From assembly GCA_934569215.1 (NCBI GenBank), contig CAKTKF010000027.1, positions 1-9,205 on the forward strand: a stretch of DNA of 9,205 nucleotides, written 5' to 3'. A model generated the notes under the pieces. It had not been told where the DNA came from. It was given only the letters and a program-made list of their open reading frames with translations, and did not search any database. This stretch comes from an uncultured Oscillospiraceae bacterium. GTDB lineage: Bacteria; Bacillota; Clostridia; Oscillospirales; Oscillospiraceae. Positions 1-6,561 of this stretch are shown here, one piece after another. Position 1 is the stretch's first letter. The number at the start of each line of letters is the position of its first letter. The position numbers and the translations under genes are program-made.

Positions 1-427
1 TGCAGTGGATTTCGGTGCCTTCGATGCTCTCCACTTCAAACCGGACAATGCCGTTGTTCACCGTTACGGTGTTGCCCGGCTTCAAGTCATTATGGAGATT
101 TTTATAATTGACACTGACCTTCGTCTCGTCCCCTGCCACGTCCTGGGTGGTAAAGGTAAAGCTGTCCCCCGTTTTCACTTCCACCTTGCCGGAAGCAAAT
201 GTCCCGATACGGTACTCCGGCCCTTTGGTGTCCAGCATGATGGCAATGGGCAGCCCCAGCTTCTGACGTACCCGCTTGACCAGCTCGATTTTCCGCTCGT
301 GTTCGGCATGGGTGCCGTGGGAAAAGTTCAGCCGCGCGACGTTCATGCCGGCAAGGCACATTTGGGTCAGCGTTTCCTCGTTTTCACTGGCGGGGCCGAT
401 GGTACAGATGATTTTTGTTTTACGCAT
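1..427 (-). CDS. pyk: Pyruvate kinase, N-terminal part (cut by the window edge)
   Basis: Pyruvate kinase catalyses the last step of glycolysis, phosphoenolpyruvate plus ADP to pyruvate plus ATP, in the cytoplasm. The frame is open from an ATG at 425-427 to the window edge, giving 142 residues of a protein that is usually about 470-590 long. The N-terminus carries the family signatures: KTKIICTIGPAS at residues 3-14, the substrate and cation-binding stretch NVARLNFSHG at 29-38 (Arg32, Asn34, Ser36 and His37 in the canonical positions), and LDTKGPEYRIG at 65-75. After that comes the beta-rich stretch expected of the B domain. An AGGAGG ribosome site lies 7 bases upstream of the ATG. The gene follows asparagine synthetase on the same strand after a 122-base gap that contains its own sigma-A promoter. 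Nothing looks broken; the active-site half lies outside the window. Identification is from seen motifs and is secure. Confidence 0.96.
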   Translation of the reverse strand, partial: MRKTKIICTIGPASENEETLTQMCLAGMNVARLNFSHGTHAEHERKIELVKRVRQKLGLPIAIMLDTKGPEYRIGTFASGKVEVKTGDSFTFTTQDVAGDETKVSVNYKNLHNDLKPGNTVTVNNGIVRFEVESIEGTEIHC

Positions 428-500
428 AAACAGTCCTCCTGTTGTGGGGGCGCAGTGACTTCTTTTGGTACGCCCTGATATCTACTTCCGCTTCCGCCAT

Positions 501-529
501 ATTCTAGCACACCCACACCCCGCCGTCAA
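501..529 (-). promoter_or_regulatory. Sigma-A promoter of pyruvate kinase
   Basis: Read on the minus strand, TTGACG (529-524) and TAGAAT (506-501) are separated by exactly 17 bases, a near-consensus vegetative promoter. Transcription would start near 494, giving a leader of about 67 bases before the pyk ATG. The leader contains a short possible pairing (GGGCG with CGCCC) but no recognisable riboswitch. No convincing terminator separates the end of the asparagine synthetase gene from this promoter, so some read-through into pyk is likely. Confidence 0.8.
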
Positions 530-549
530 CGTAAAATCCGGTAAAGGAC

Positions 550-2367
550 TTAGAACACCAGCTCCACGGAATAGTGCCGCAGCCAGAAGTCGATTTGGCA
601 CAGATAGGCGATGGTCTGGGGGCGGCGCATCAGTTGCCCGTACCACGGCCACTGCGTCTCCCGATGCAACAGTTTTTTCACTTCCTCCGCCGAGACAAGC
701 TGCCAGAGGGGCGCGGCGGGGTCGTCCAGAACGGCTTGCAGCCGGGCTTCCATAAGCTGCTCATAACGGGGGTCAAAGGTTTTGGGGTAAGGGCTCTTTT
801 TCCTGTGCAGTACCTGCTCCGGCAGAAGTCCCTCCACCGCCCGGCGCAGCAGTCCCTTTTCCTGCCCCTGATAGTCCTTGTATTCCCAGGGAACGCCGTA
901 CAGATATTCCGCAATCCGATAGTCGCAGAAGGGCACGCGAACCTCCAGAGAATGGTACATGCTCATCCGGTCTTTCCTGTCCAGCAGTGTCTGCATGAAC
1001 CAGCGGAAATTCAGGTTCACCATCTGCTTCATCCGCCGCTCCTGATCAGAGGTGCCGGGGAGAATGTCGCTTTCCCGGCAGGTCCGGTTGTAGGCATCCA
1101 TCACGAATTCTGCCGGGTTGAGGGTGATCGCAGGCGTCAGGATCGCCGCCCGATCCGCCGTATTCTGCGCCCAGGGGAATCCCTCTCTGGCACGAACCTC
1201 CGGGTCGCGATACCATGGATAGCCGCCGAAAATCTCGTCGGCGCATTCTCCGGACAGGGCGACCTTTACCTCCTGCCGAATCTCCCGGCAAAAGGCCAGC
1301 AGGGAAAAATCCACGTCCGCCATTCCTGGCAAGTCCCGGGCAACGGTGGCTTCCTCCAGGGTTGCAGCCAGCTCGTCGGCGCCGAGAATCGTCCAGTGGT
1401 GGTCGGTCTGCAAGGCGTCCGTCATCAGATGAATGTAGCTGCTGTCGGAATTGGGCTGGAATTTGTTTGCCTGAAAATACTTGTCGTTGTTCAGGTAATC
1501 CACGGAGAAGGTTTTCAGCCGCTCCCCTCTTTTTTCCATTTCCCCGGCGCAGACGGCAGTGATGATGCTGGAATCCAGACCGCCGGAGAGAAACGTCCCG
1601 ATGGGAACATCGGACACCATTTGCCGCCGGATGGCGTCCGTCACAAGAAAGCGCACCTTTTCCACCGTTTCGTTGAAGGAATCCCGGTGTTCCCTGTCCA
1701 TCAGCTTCCAGTACCGGCAAAGGCGCAGCTCCCCGTCGGCGAAAAAGCCGCAGCAGCCCGGTTCCAGCTCGGAGATTCCCCGGAACACCCCGCTTCCCGG
1801 CAGCCGCCCCGGCCCCAGAAGAATCAGCTGGGCAGCGCCGTTTTCGTCCAGCTCCGCCCGGACGGTGGGGTACGTCAGAATCGTCTTGATCTCCGAGGCA
1901 AACAGCAGACCGCCGTCGTGCTTCTTATAAAACAGGGGCTTCACCCCGATCCGGTCGCGGGCAAGAAACAGCCGTCCCCGGTGTTTTTCCCACACGGCGA
2001 AGGCAAAAATGCCGTTCAGCTTTTCCACGCACGCCGCCCCAAACTGGGCATAGGCATGAAGCAGCACCTCCGTATCGGAATGTCCCAGAAATGTGTGTCC
2101 AAGGGAGGACAACTCGCTCCGCAGCTGCCCGGTATTGTACAGCTCCCCGTTGTAAACCAACGCATATTCCTCCCCTGCCCAGGCAAGGGTCATGGGCTGG
2201 CGGCCGCCCTCCGGGTCAATGATGGCAAGCCGCCCATGAAGCAGCGTACACCCCTTTTCCCGATACACGCCCCGGTCGTCCGGCCCCCGGCGGTGCATCG
2301 TTTCCAGCATTCGGCAAAGGGTTTTCTCCGAAGCCGGGAGGTTTATCATTCCGCTGATGGCGCACAT
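550..2367 (-). CDS. asnB: Asparagine synthetase (glutamine-hydrolysing), AsnB/AsnO type
   Basis: This cytoplasmic enzyme makes asparagine from aspartate, ATP and glutamine. At 605 residues it is full length for the Bacillus-type AsnB/AsnO family. The N-terminal class II glutaminase domain begins Met-Cys-Ala-Ile-Ser-Gly, so Cys2 is the nucleophile exposed when Met is removed. It continues with HGRLAIID (44-51), VYNGELYN (71-78) and SDTE (97-100). ARDRIGVKPLFY (136-147) follows. The C-terminal synthetase domain has the pyrophosphate loop SGGLDSS (261-267) and LSGECADEIFGGY (371-383). Two GTG codons lie in frame just upstream (from 2376), but the ATG at 2365-2367 is chosen because the Cys must be residue 2; an AGGAAAAGGA purine tract precedes it. 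The gene is divergent from the small gene at 2462. A weak TTGTCA/TAGAGC pair in the gap may be its promoter. It is upstream of pyk on the same strand. The assignment is secure; AsnB versus AsnO subtype is not. Confidence 0.95.
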   Translation of the reverse strand: MCAISGMINLPASEKTLCRMLETMHRRGPDDRGVYREKGCTLLHGRLAIIDPEGGRQPMTLAWAGEEYALVYNGELYNTGQLRSELSSLGHTFLGHSDTEVLLHAYAQFGAACVEKLNGIFAFAVWEKHRGRLFLARDRIGVKPLFYKKHDGGLLFASEIKTILTYPTVRAELDENGAAQLILLGPGRLPGSGVFRGISELEPGCCGFFADGELRLCRYWKLMDREHRDSFNETVEKVRFLVTDAIRRQMVSDVPIGTFLSGGLDSSIITAVCAGEMEKRGERLKTFSVDYLNNDKYFQANKFQPNSDSSYIHLMTDALQTDHHWTILGADELAATLEEATVARDLPGMADVDFSLLAFCREIRQEVKVALSGECADEIFGGYPWYRDPEVRAREGFPWAQNTADRAAILTPAITLNPAEFVMDAYNRTCRESDILPGTSDQERRMKQMVNLNFRWFMQTLLDRKDRMSMYHSLEVRVPFCDYRIAEYLYGVPWEYKDYQGQEKGLLRRAVEGLLPEQVLHRKKSPYPKTFDPRYEQLMEARLQAVLDDPAAPLWQLVSAEEVKKLLHRETQWPWYGQLMRRPQTIAYLCQIDFWLRHYSVELVF

Positions 2368-2461
2368 ATTCACCACATCCTTTTCCTAAGATATCTGCTC
2401 TATCCAATCATTTTATGCATGACAAAGGCAAGAATGTGCATACTAAGCGCGGTGATGTTTT

Positions 2462-2890
2462 ATGAAAAACAGCAGAGAAATTCTGACCTCCGTCCTGAAA
2501 ACCACCCAGATGGGGCAGATCGGCATTCGCAGTGTGCTGGACACCAGTATGCGTCCCGGGCTGCGGAAAGCGCTGGAATCCCAGCTCCGGGAATACGATT
2601 CCATCGAAACCGAAGCCCATTCCATCGCCACCCAGCGGGGCTGGGACATGGACGAGCTTGACCCCTCCGTACGGGTCTGGTCGAATCTCATGACCCGGAT
2701 GAAGCTGGGCGGCCGGAACACCGACTCCAAAATTGCCGACATGATGATTCAGGGCAACACCAGGGGCATGATCAAGGGCCTGAAAACCCTCCATCAGTTC
2801 GGTCAACAGGACGAGCAGATCAACACACTGAGCCAGAAGCTGCTGGACTGCGAGACCGCCAATATCCGCCAGATGCAGGGATATTTGTGA
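2462..2890 (+). CDS. Uncharacterised small helical protein, possibly ferritin-like
   Basis: A 142-residue soluble protein with no signal peptide and no membrane segment. I do not recognise a named family with certainty. It appears almost entirely helical, with charged amphipathic stretches. The region EYDSIETEAHSIATQRGW (44-61) has the E..I..EAH spacing seen in four-helix ferritin-like bundles such as the DUF2383 group. This is a resemblance only, and a complete metal-ligand set is not evident. Residues 74-112, with repeated Met and a pattern like M.T.MK....S.IADMMIQGNT.G, look like a second helical hairpin. The start is the ATG at 2462 behind a modest GGTGATG purine site. The gene stands alone: it is divergent from asparagine synthetase and ends 4 bases before a strong terminator. 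That it is a real gene is supported by its coding-like composition and by the terminator placement. Confidence 0.8.
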   Translation: MKNSREILTSVLKTTQMGQIGIRSVLDTSMRPGLRKALESQLREYDSIETEAHSIATQRGWDMDELDPSVRVWSNLMTRMKLGGRNTDSKIADMMIQGNTRGMIKGLKTLHQFGQQDEQINTLSQKLLDCETANIRQMQGYL

Positions 2891-2894
2891 CAAA

Positions 2895-2936
2895 AACCTG
2901 CCGTCCACATTCAGACGCGGGCGGCAGGTTCTTTTT
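2895..2936 (+). terminator. Rho-independent terminator after the small helical protein
   Basis: A 12-base-pair stem (2895-2906 with 2919-2930, one T-G pair) around a 12-base loop starts 4 bases after the stop codon. It is followed by CTTTTT. It closes the 2462-2890 gene and isolates it from the sigma-factor unit downstream. Confidence 0.9.
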
Positions 2937-3007
2937 GCCGTTCCAACCATCCTTGTATTTCCCGATTGGATGTGACATAATGTTAGAAACGGTTTTTTTC
3001 AAAAATA

Positions 3008-3035
3008 TGTGACCCGAGAGAGAAAACTTCGTACT
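3008..3035 (+). promoter_or_regulatory. Candidate ECF-type promoter of the sigma/anti-sigma operon
   Basis: TGTGACC (3008-3014) and CGTACT (3030-3035) are 15 bases apart. This fits the general ECF pattern of an AAC/GACC-like -35 and a CGT-containing -10, and no good sigma-A promoter is visible in this gap. If right, the sigma factor would transcribe its own operon, which is usual for ECF systems. Transcription would begin near 3042, about 30 bases before the start codon. The call is inferred from spacing and motif likeness alone. Confidence 0.45.
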
Positions 3036-3056
3036 GTTAGGGTGAGGAACGAATTG

Positions 3057-3067
3057 AAAGGATGTGA
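3057..3067 (+). promoter_or_regulatory. Ribosome binding site that fixes the TTG start of the sigma factor
   Basis: AAAGGATGTGA differs by one base from the full anti-16S complement AAAGGAGGTGA and ends 6 bases before the TTG at 3074. No ATG or GTG lies in frame nearby, so this site supports the rare TTG start. Confidence 0.65.
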
Positions 3068-3073
3068 ACCTCA

Positions 3074-3628
3074 TTGGAAGATAAGAAAATAATCGAATTG
3101 TTCTGGGCAAGAAACGAAGATGCCATTGCCGAGGCGGATGCTACTTATGGAAGAAAGCTCCGTGCGCTGGCAAACAAGATTCTGAACAATTGGGAAGATG
3201 CAGAAGAAAGCGTGAGTGACACCTATATGAAAACATGGGAAATCATTCCTCCCCAACGTCCCACCTACTTCTATGCGTTCATCGCTTCCATCTGCCGCCA
3301 TCTCTCTTTTCACAAGGTTGACTGGAAACAAGCAGCCAAACGAAATGCCGAGGTCGTAACTTTGACAGAGGAAATGGAGCTGTGTATCCCGGATATCAGC
3401 CGAGACCGGGAAATGGAAGCAAGGGAAATCGGGAAAGCTCTGAATGCCTTTCTGGAAAGTCTGCCCAAGGAAACCAGATTGATTTTCCTGCGGCGGTATT
3501 GGCATGTAGATACCATTGCGGAAATCGCCGCCCGGTACGGTATCACAGAGAGCAAAGTCAAAATGCAGCTCAGCCGCACCCGCGCAAAACTGTGTACATA
3601 TCTGGAACAGGAGGGAATCCAAGTATGA
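3074..3628 (+). CDS. ECF-type RNA polymerase sigma-70 family factor
   Basis: A 184-residue alternative sigma factor that would direct RNA polymerase to a small regulon, normally held inactive by the membrane protein encoded next. Region 2 spans about residues 8-80 and includes NWEDAEESVSDTYMKTW (39-55), the conserved core-binding and -10 recognition stretch, then IPPQRP and the helix AFIASICRHLSF. A charged linker follows. Region 4 (about 120-178) has LPKETRLIFLRRYW and the helix-turn-helix IAEIAARYGITESKVKMQLSRTR, which binds the -35 element. Length is normal for ECF factors and nothing is missing. Translation starts at a TTG with a strong ribosome site. The gene overlaps the next by 4 bases (ATGA), so the pair is translationally coupled. 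It belongs to a common Firmicute ECF group with IPP.RP after region 2. The stimulus cannot be read from the sequence. The gene is AT-richer than its neighbours. Confidence 0.92.
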   Translation: MEDKKIIELFWARNEDAIAEADATYGRKLRALANKILNNWEDAEESVSDTYMKTWEIIPPQRPTYFYAFIASICRHLSFHKVDWKQAAKRNAEVVTLTEEMELCIPDISRDREMEAREIGKALNAFLESLPKETRLIFLRRYWHVDTIAEIAARYGITESKVKMQLSRTRAKLCTYLEQEGIQV

Positions 3629-4824
3629 ATGGGAAAAAACTGTTAATCGGTTTGAGTTATATTGACCGAAAGTACATTGAGGAATCCGAACAGGATATGC
3701 CTGTCAGAAACGCAATCACTACTACCATAAACCAGAATAAAGCACAATTAAAATGCCTGTCCACAAAGAAAATATGGCTGATCGCCGCCGTGATTGCGCT
3801 GACTCTGCTACTGGTTGGATGTGCGATTATATATGCCAGATGGTCTTCTGGATTGGAAGATTGGTTTCGTCCCAGCAACACGATCCGTCAACAGGCTGAA
3901 CAGAGTGGTCTATCTGTGATTTATCCGCAGGATCAGATTCAAGAAGACGGCTTGTCGGCTACCGATCAGGGTATAACCGTTTCCGTTAAGCAGACTATTG
4001 TAGATCAGTGGCGGGCAAGTATTGTTTTGAAGATTGAAGGATTTGAATTACCAGATGGGGTACGGCCCTGCTTTTATGGAGAAAGACCCACTCTTGACGG
4101 AAATGCTGAGTTTTGTGGTTCTGCCGGTTATCATTTCTATGACGGAATCGTCACAAACGAATCCGGAGAATCTGTTTATAAGAATGGCGAACCTGTCAAA
4201 GAAGAACATTACCCCATGGAAGAGTTTAGTGACTACAGCTATGTTGTTGGCAGATACTACCTGCCGGATGGGAGCATGGAGTTGACTTTGAGCTACAATT
4301 TTATCGATTCCAGCGGTGCGAACCTTGGAAAGATATTAAATCTTTCTTTTACAGGATTTGGCAAGGAAACAGACCTTGGGAAAGCAGCGACCGAGACAGA
4401 ACGGTTGGTTTCTGGAAGCTGGAAACTCTCTATTCCACTAAATGGAACCGAACGGGCTATTGAAATAGCTCCCAATGCACCTCTAAACGAAGATGGAATG
4501 ACTCTACTGAAGGCTACTATCGGCCAGATGTCCGGTCAGATAGAGCTTCAGCTGACAGCCTATTATGCAGGCTATGAAAGTAACGAAGGATTAAATCCCA
4601 GCTTGGCCGGAATCAAAATGAAAGACGGCAGCTTTGTCCAGGTAGCCGAAGGCGGTTCCTACTACAAAGACCGGGACAATCTGGTGTATGTTCAGGAATA
4701 CCGGAATTTTAACGAAATTATTGATCTGTCTCAGGTTGAAGCGTTGGCCTTCCAGAGCGGCTGGGAAAAGGATGCTGCCGGAAAGCCTACCATTCCGATC
4801 TACGAATATATTCCTGTCTCATGA
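3625..4824 (+). CDS. Membrane-anchored anti-sigma factor with a large external domain (DUF4179-like)
   Basis: A 399-residue single-span membrane protein, inferred to hold the upstream sigma factor at the membrane. The N-terminal cytoplasmic part (1-49) carries GLSYIDRKYIEESE (9-22), the motif typical of partners of this ECF group. One hydrophobic helix follows (about 50-71), ending LLLVGCAIIYA. Residues 72-399 lie outside and are rich in beta-type sequence, Tyr, Gly and Asp, as expected of a sensor domain. I do not recognise an enzymatic motif there. The start at 3625 overlaps the sigma stop codon and has AGGAGGG 9 bases upstream; a longer in-frame extension into the sigma gene lacks support. 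LVGC resembles a lipobox, but it sits at residue 66 behind a 49-residue cytosolic part, so lipidation is unlikely. A terminator follows at 4848. Role as anti-sigma is from context and family; the ligand is unknown. Confidence 0.82.
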   Translation: MNGKKLLIGLSYIDRKYIEESEQDMPVRNAITTTINQNKAQLKCLSTKKIWLIAAVIALTLLLVGCAIIYARWSSGLEDWFRPSNTIRQQAEQSGLSVIYPQDQIQEDGLSATDQGITVSVKQTIVDQWRASIVLKIEGFELPDGVRPCFYGERPTLDGNAEFCGSAGYHFYDGIVTNESGESVYKNGEPVKEEHYPMEEFSDYSYVVGRYYLPDGSMELTLSYNFIDSSGANLGKILNLSFTGFGKETDLGKAATETERLVSGSWKLSIPLNGTERAIEIAPNAPLNEDGMTLLKATIGQMSGQIELQLTAYYAGYESNEGLNPSLAGIKMKDGSFVQVAEGGSYYKDRDNLVYVQEYRNFNEIIDLSQVEALAFQSGWEKDAAGKPTIPIYEYIPVS

Positions 4825-4847
4825 TTACATAAGCTGATTTACACAAA

Positions 4848-4887
4848 CTGCGCCCTCTGCCACTCCTGACAGGGGGCGCGGCATTTT
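4848..4887 (+). terminator. Rho-independent terminator closing the sigma/anti-sigma operon
   Basis: A 12-base-pair GC-rich stem (4848-4859 with 4870-4881, including two T-G pairs) with a 10-base loop is followed by CATTTT. It lies 23 bases after the anti-sigma stop codon and separates that operon from the peptidoglycan cassette. Confidence 0.82.
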
Positions 4888-4928
4888 CCTGTCACCATCC
4901 CGCCGCCCTGCGCATATCCTGGTAGGAG

Positions 4929-4937
4929 AAAGGAGGG
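4929..4937 (+). promoter_or_regulatory. Ribosome binding site that fixes the TTG start at 4944
   Basis: AAAGGAGGG is an almost perfect ribosome site ending 6 bases before TTG 4944. No ATG or GTG start in this frame is as well placed, so the TTG start is preferred. Confidence 0.75.
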
Positions 4938-4943
4938 ATCCTG

Positions 4944-5324
4944 TTGTCAGCTACAGGATACATACAGGTACGCGCTTACACCAGCACCGCCCGGTTTCCT
5001 CTGGAAAACGTGGCCATTGCGGTCACCGCCACCGACGGCACTGCCCTGGCCATGCGCCTGACCGACCGGAACGGGCTGATTGCCCCCATCGAGCTTCCCG
5101 TGCCGGATAAATCCGAAAGCCAGGAGCCGGAAGCCGGGGAAAAGCCCTATACCACCGTAAATCTCTATGCCCGTTTGAAGGGCTATGAGCAGATCGAAGC
5201 GGAAAATCTTCAGGTTTTCGCCGATACTACCACCAATCAGAATCTGGAGATGATCCCCCTGTCGGAGTTCCCGAATCAGTGGGATCAGACGGAAATTTTC
5301 AACACGCCTCCCCAAAATCTGTAG
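4944..5324 (+). CDS. Transthyretin-like small protein resembling the SleC pro-region
   Basis: A 126-residue soluble protein with no signal peptide. From about residue 5 to 108 it reads as one beta-sandwich of the transthyretin/carboxypeptidase-regulatory type: GYIQVRAYTS, then PLENVAIAVTATDG, then a LTDRNGLIAPIELP turn, an acidic insert (SESQEPEAGE), and VNLYARLKGYEQIEAENLQVF. This order (variable strand, DG, D.nG, polar loop, GY) is as I remember it from the N-terminal pre-pro part of the clostridial cortex-lytic enzyme SleC, which is removed by Csp proteases on germination. Here it is a separate gene. The stop codon TAG is part of the ribosome site of the next gene, which encodes the SpoIID-like catalytic part, so the two are made together. 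The likely role is to chaperone or restrain that partner; this is inference. The TTG start is supported by a strong ribosome site. Confidence 0.72.
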   Translation: MSATGYIQVRAYTSTARFPLENVAIAVTATDGTALAMRLTDRNGLIAPIELPVPDKSESQEPEAGEKPYTTVNLYARLKGYEQIEAENLQVFADTTTNQNLEMIPLSEFPNQWDQTEIFNTPPQNL

Positions 5325-5334
5325 GAGGTAGCCT

Positions 5335-6561
5335 ATGCCCCAAGTCATTCCTTATATCCCGCAGCGAATCACGGTACATCTCGGCGCGCCGTCATCCGAC
5401 GCCGCCAACGTCACCGTAAATTTTGTAGACTATGTGAAAAACGTAGCGTCCAGCGAAATTTACCCCACCTGGGAGGAGGCCGCTCTGCGTGCCAACATCC
5501 TCGCCATCGTCTCCTTCGCCCTGAACCGGGTGTACACGGAGTTTTACCGCAGCCGGGGGTACAGCTTTGATATCACCAACTCCACTGCCTACGACCAGTT
5601 TTTCGTCAACGGGCGCAGCTACTTTACCAATGTCGCCCGGCTGGTGGATGAGCTGTTCGACGACTATCTCCGCCGCCCCGGCTTTGTGGAGCCTTTGGCT
5701 GCCAAATTCTGCAACGGCACCACCGTCACCTGCGAGGGCCTGAGCCAGTGGGGCAGCCAGAATCTGGCGCGGCAAGGGTACGACACCGTCCGGATTCTGC
5801 GCAGTTACTACGGCAATGTGGAGATTGTGAACAACGCCCCCATCCGGGGCATCACCACCTCCTATCCCGGCACCCCTCTGCGCCGGGGAACCACCGGCCC
5901 CAGCGTGGTGATCGTGCAGGTGGAGCTGAACCGGATATCCCAGAACTACCCTGCTATCCCCAAAATCCCTCTTGTGGACGGCATTTTCGGCGCGCAGACC
6001 GAAGCCGCCGTGCGGAAATTCCAGGAGATCGTCAATCTTGCCGTGGACGGCGTCGTCGGCCGGGAGACCTGGTATGCCCTTTTGCGCTACTACGTCGCCG
6101 TGACCAGTCTCGCGGAGCTGCGCAGTCAGGGACAGCGGTTCTACACCATCTCCTGGGCGCTAAGCGACCCCATTGAGCAGGGCGACCGGGGGGTGAAGGT
6201 GGAGCATCTACAGTTCATGCTCAGCGTGCTTTCCGCCTATATCCGGGAAATTCCCCCCGTCACCATAGACGGGATTTTCGGTTCCGCTACCCGCAGCGCC
6301 GTCATCGCCGCCCAGCGCCGGTTCGGCCTGCCGGAAACCGGTATTGTGAATTTCGATACCTGGGACGAAATCTATGACCAGTTTTCCGGCATCGAAGCCA
6401 CCAGCTGGCACGACCCGGAGAAATTTCCCTATACCGCCGCGATCATCGGTGGGACGCCGCCCAGAAACCGGTACGCCCAATCCACCACCCTGACCCAGTT
6501 CCCGGGGAATCCTTTGAGCACCGGGAATCAGGATCCCGTAAGACAGGAGGCGCCGCGATGA
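5335..6561 (+). CDS. SleC-like cortex-lytic protein: SpoIID-like domain plus two peptidoglycan-binding modules
   Basis: A 408-residue protein without a visible signal peptide. Residues about 28-170 match the SpoIID/LytB lytic transglycosylase fold. VKNVASSEIYPTW (34-46) places Glu41 where SpoIID has its catalytic Glu. It is followed by FALNRVYTEFYRSRGY and later GLSQWGSQNLARQG (135-148) with ILRSYYG, equivalent to the G(M/L)SQ.G..A..G end of SpoIID. Cys126 and Cys133 bracket this motif and may bind metal as Cys residues do in SpoIID. Two PG_binding_1 modules follow, about 179-253 (VDGIFGAQTEAAVRKFQ) and 278-350 (IDGIFGSATRSAVIAAQ), then a low-complexity tail. In family terms this is the mature part of SleC, which degrades spore cortex by lytic transglycosylation. 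An AGGAGG site overlapping the previous stop lies 6 bases upstream of the ATG. The stop overlaps the next start by 4 bases. A non-sporulation wall role remains possible. Confidence 0.85.
   Translation: MPQVIPYIPQRITVHLGAPSSDAANVTVNFVDYVKNVASSEIYPTWEEAALRANILAIVSFALNRVYTEFYRSRGYSFDITNSTAYDQFFVNGRSYFTNVARLVDELFDDYLRRPGFVEPLAAKFCNGTTVTCEGLSQWGSQNLARQGYDTVRILRSYYGNVEIVNNAPIRGITTSYPGTPLRRGTTGPSVVIVQVELNRISQNYPAIPKIPLVDGIFGAQTEAAVRKFQEIVNLAVDGVVGRETWYALLRYYVAVTSLAELRSQGQRFYTISWALSDPIEQGDRGVKVEHLQFMLSVLSAYIREIPPVTIDGIFGSATRSAVIAAQRRFGLPETGIVNFDTWDEIYDQFSGIEATSWHDPEKFPYTAAIIGGTPPRNRYAQSTTLTQFPGNPLSTGNQDPVRQEAPR

Noticed and set aside
574..2376. Very long plus-strand open frame opposite asparagine synthetase, and several shorter ones in other frames
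   Set aside because: The minus strand encodes a complete enzyme with all motifs. The plus frames are open only because of its GC-rich codons, and their products are Pro/Arg/Gln-rich with no domains.
3811..3825. LVGC in the anti-sigma factor as a lipoprotein signal
   Set aside because: The Cys is residue 66, behind 49 polar residues. The same stretch is a normal transmembrane end in this family, as I recall.
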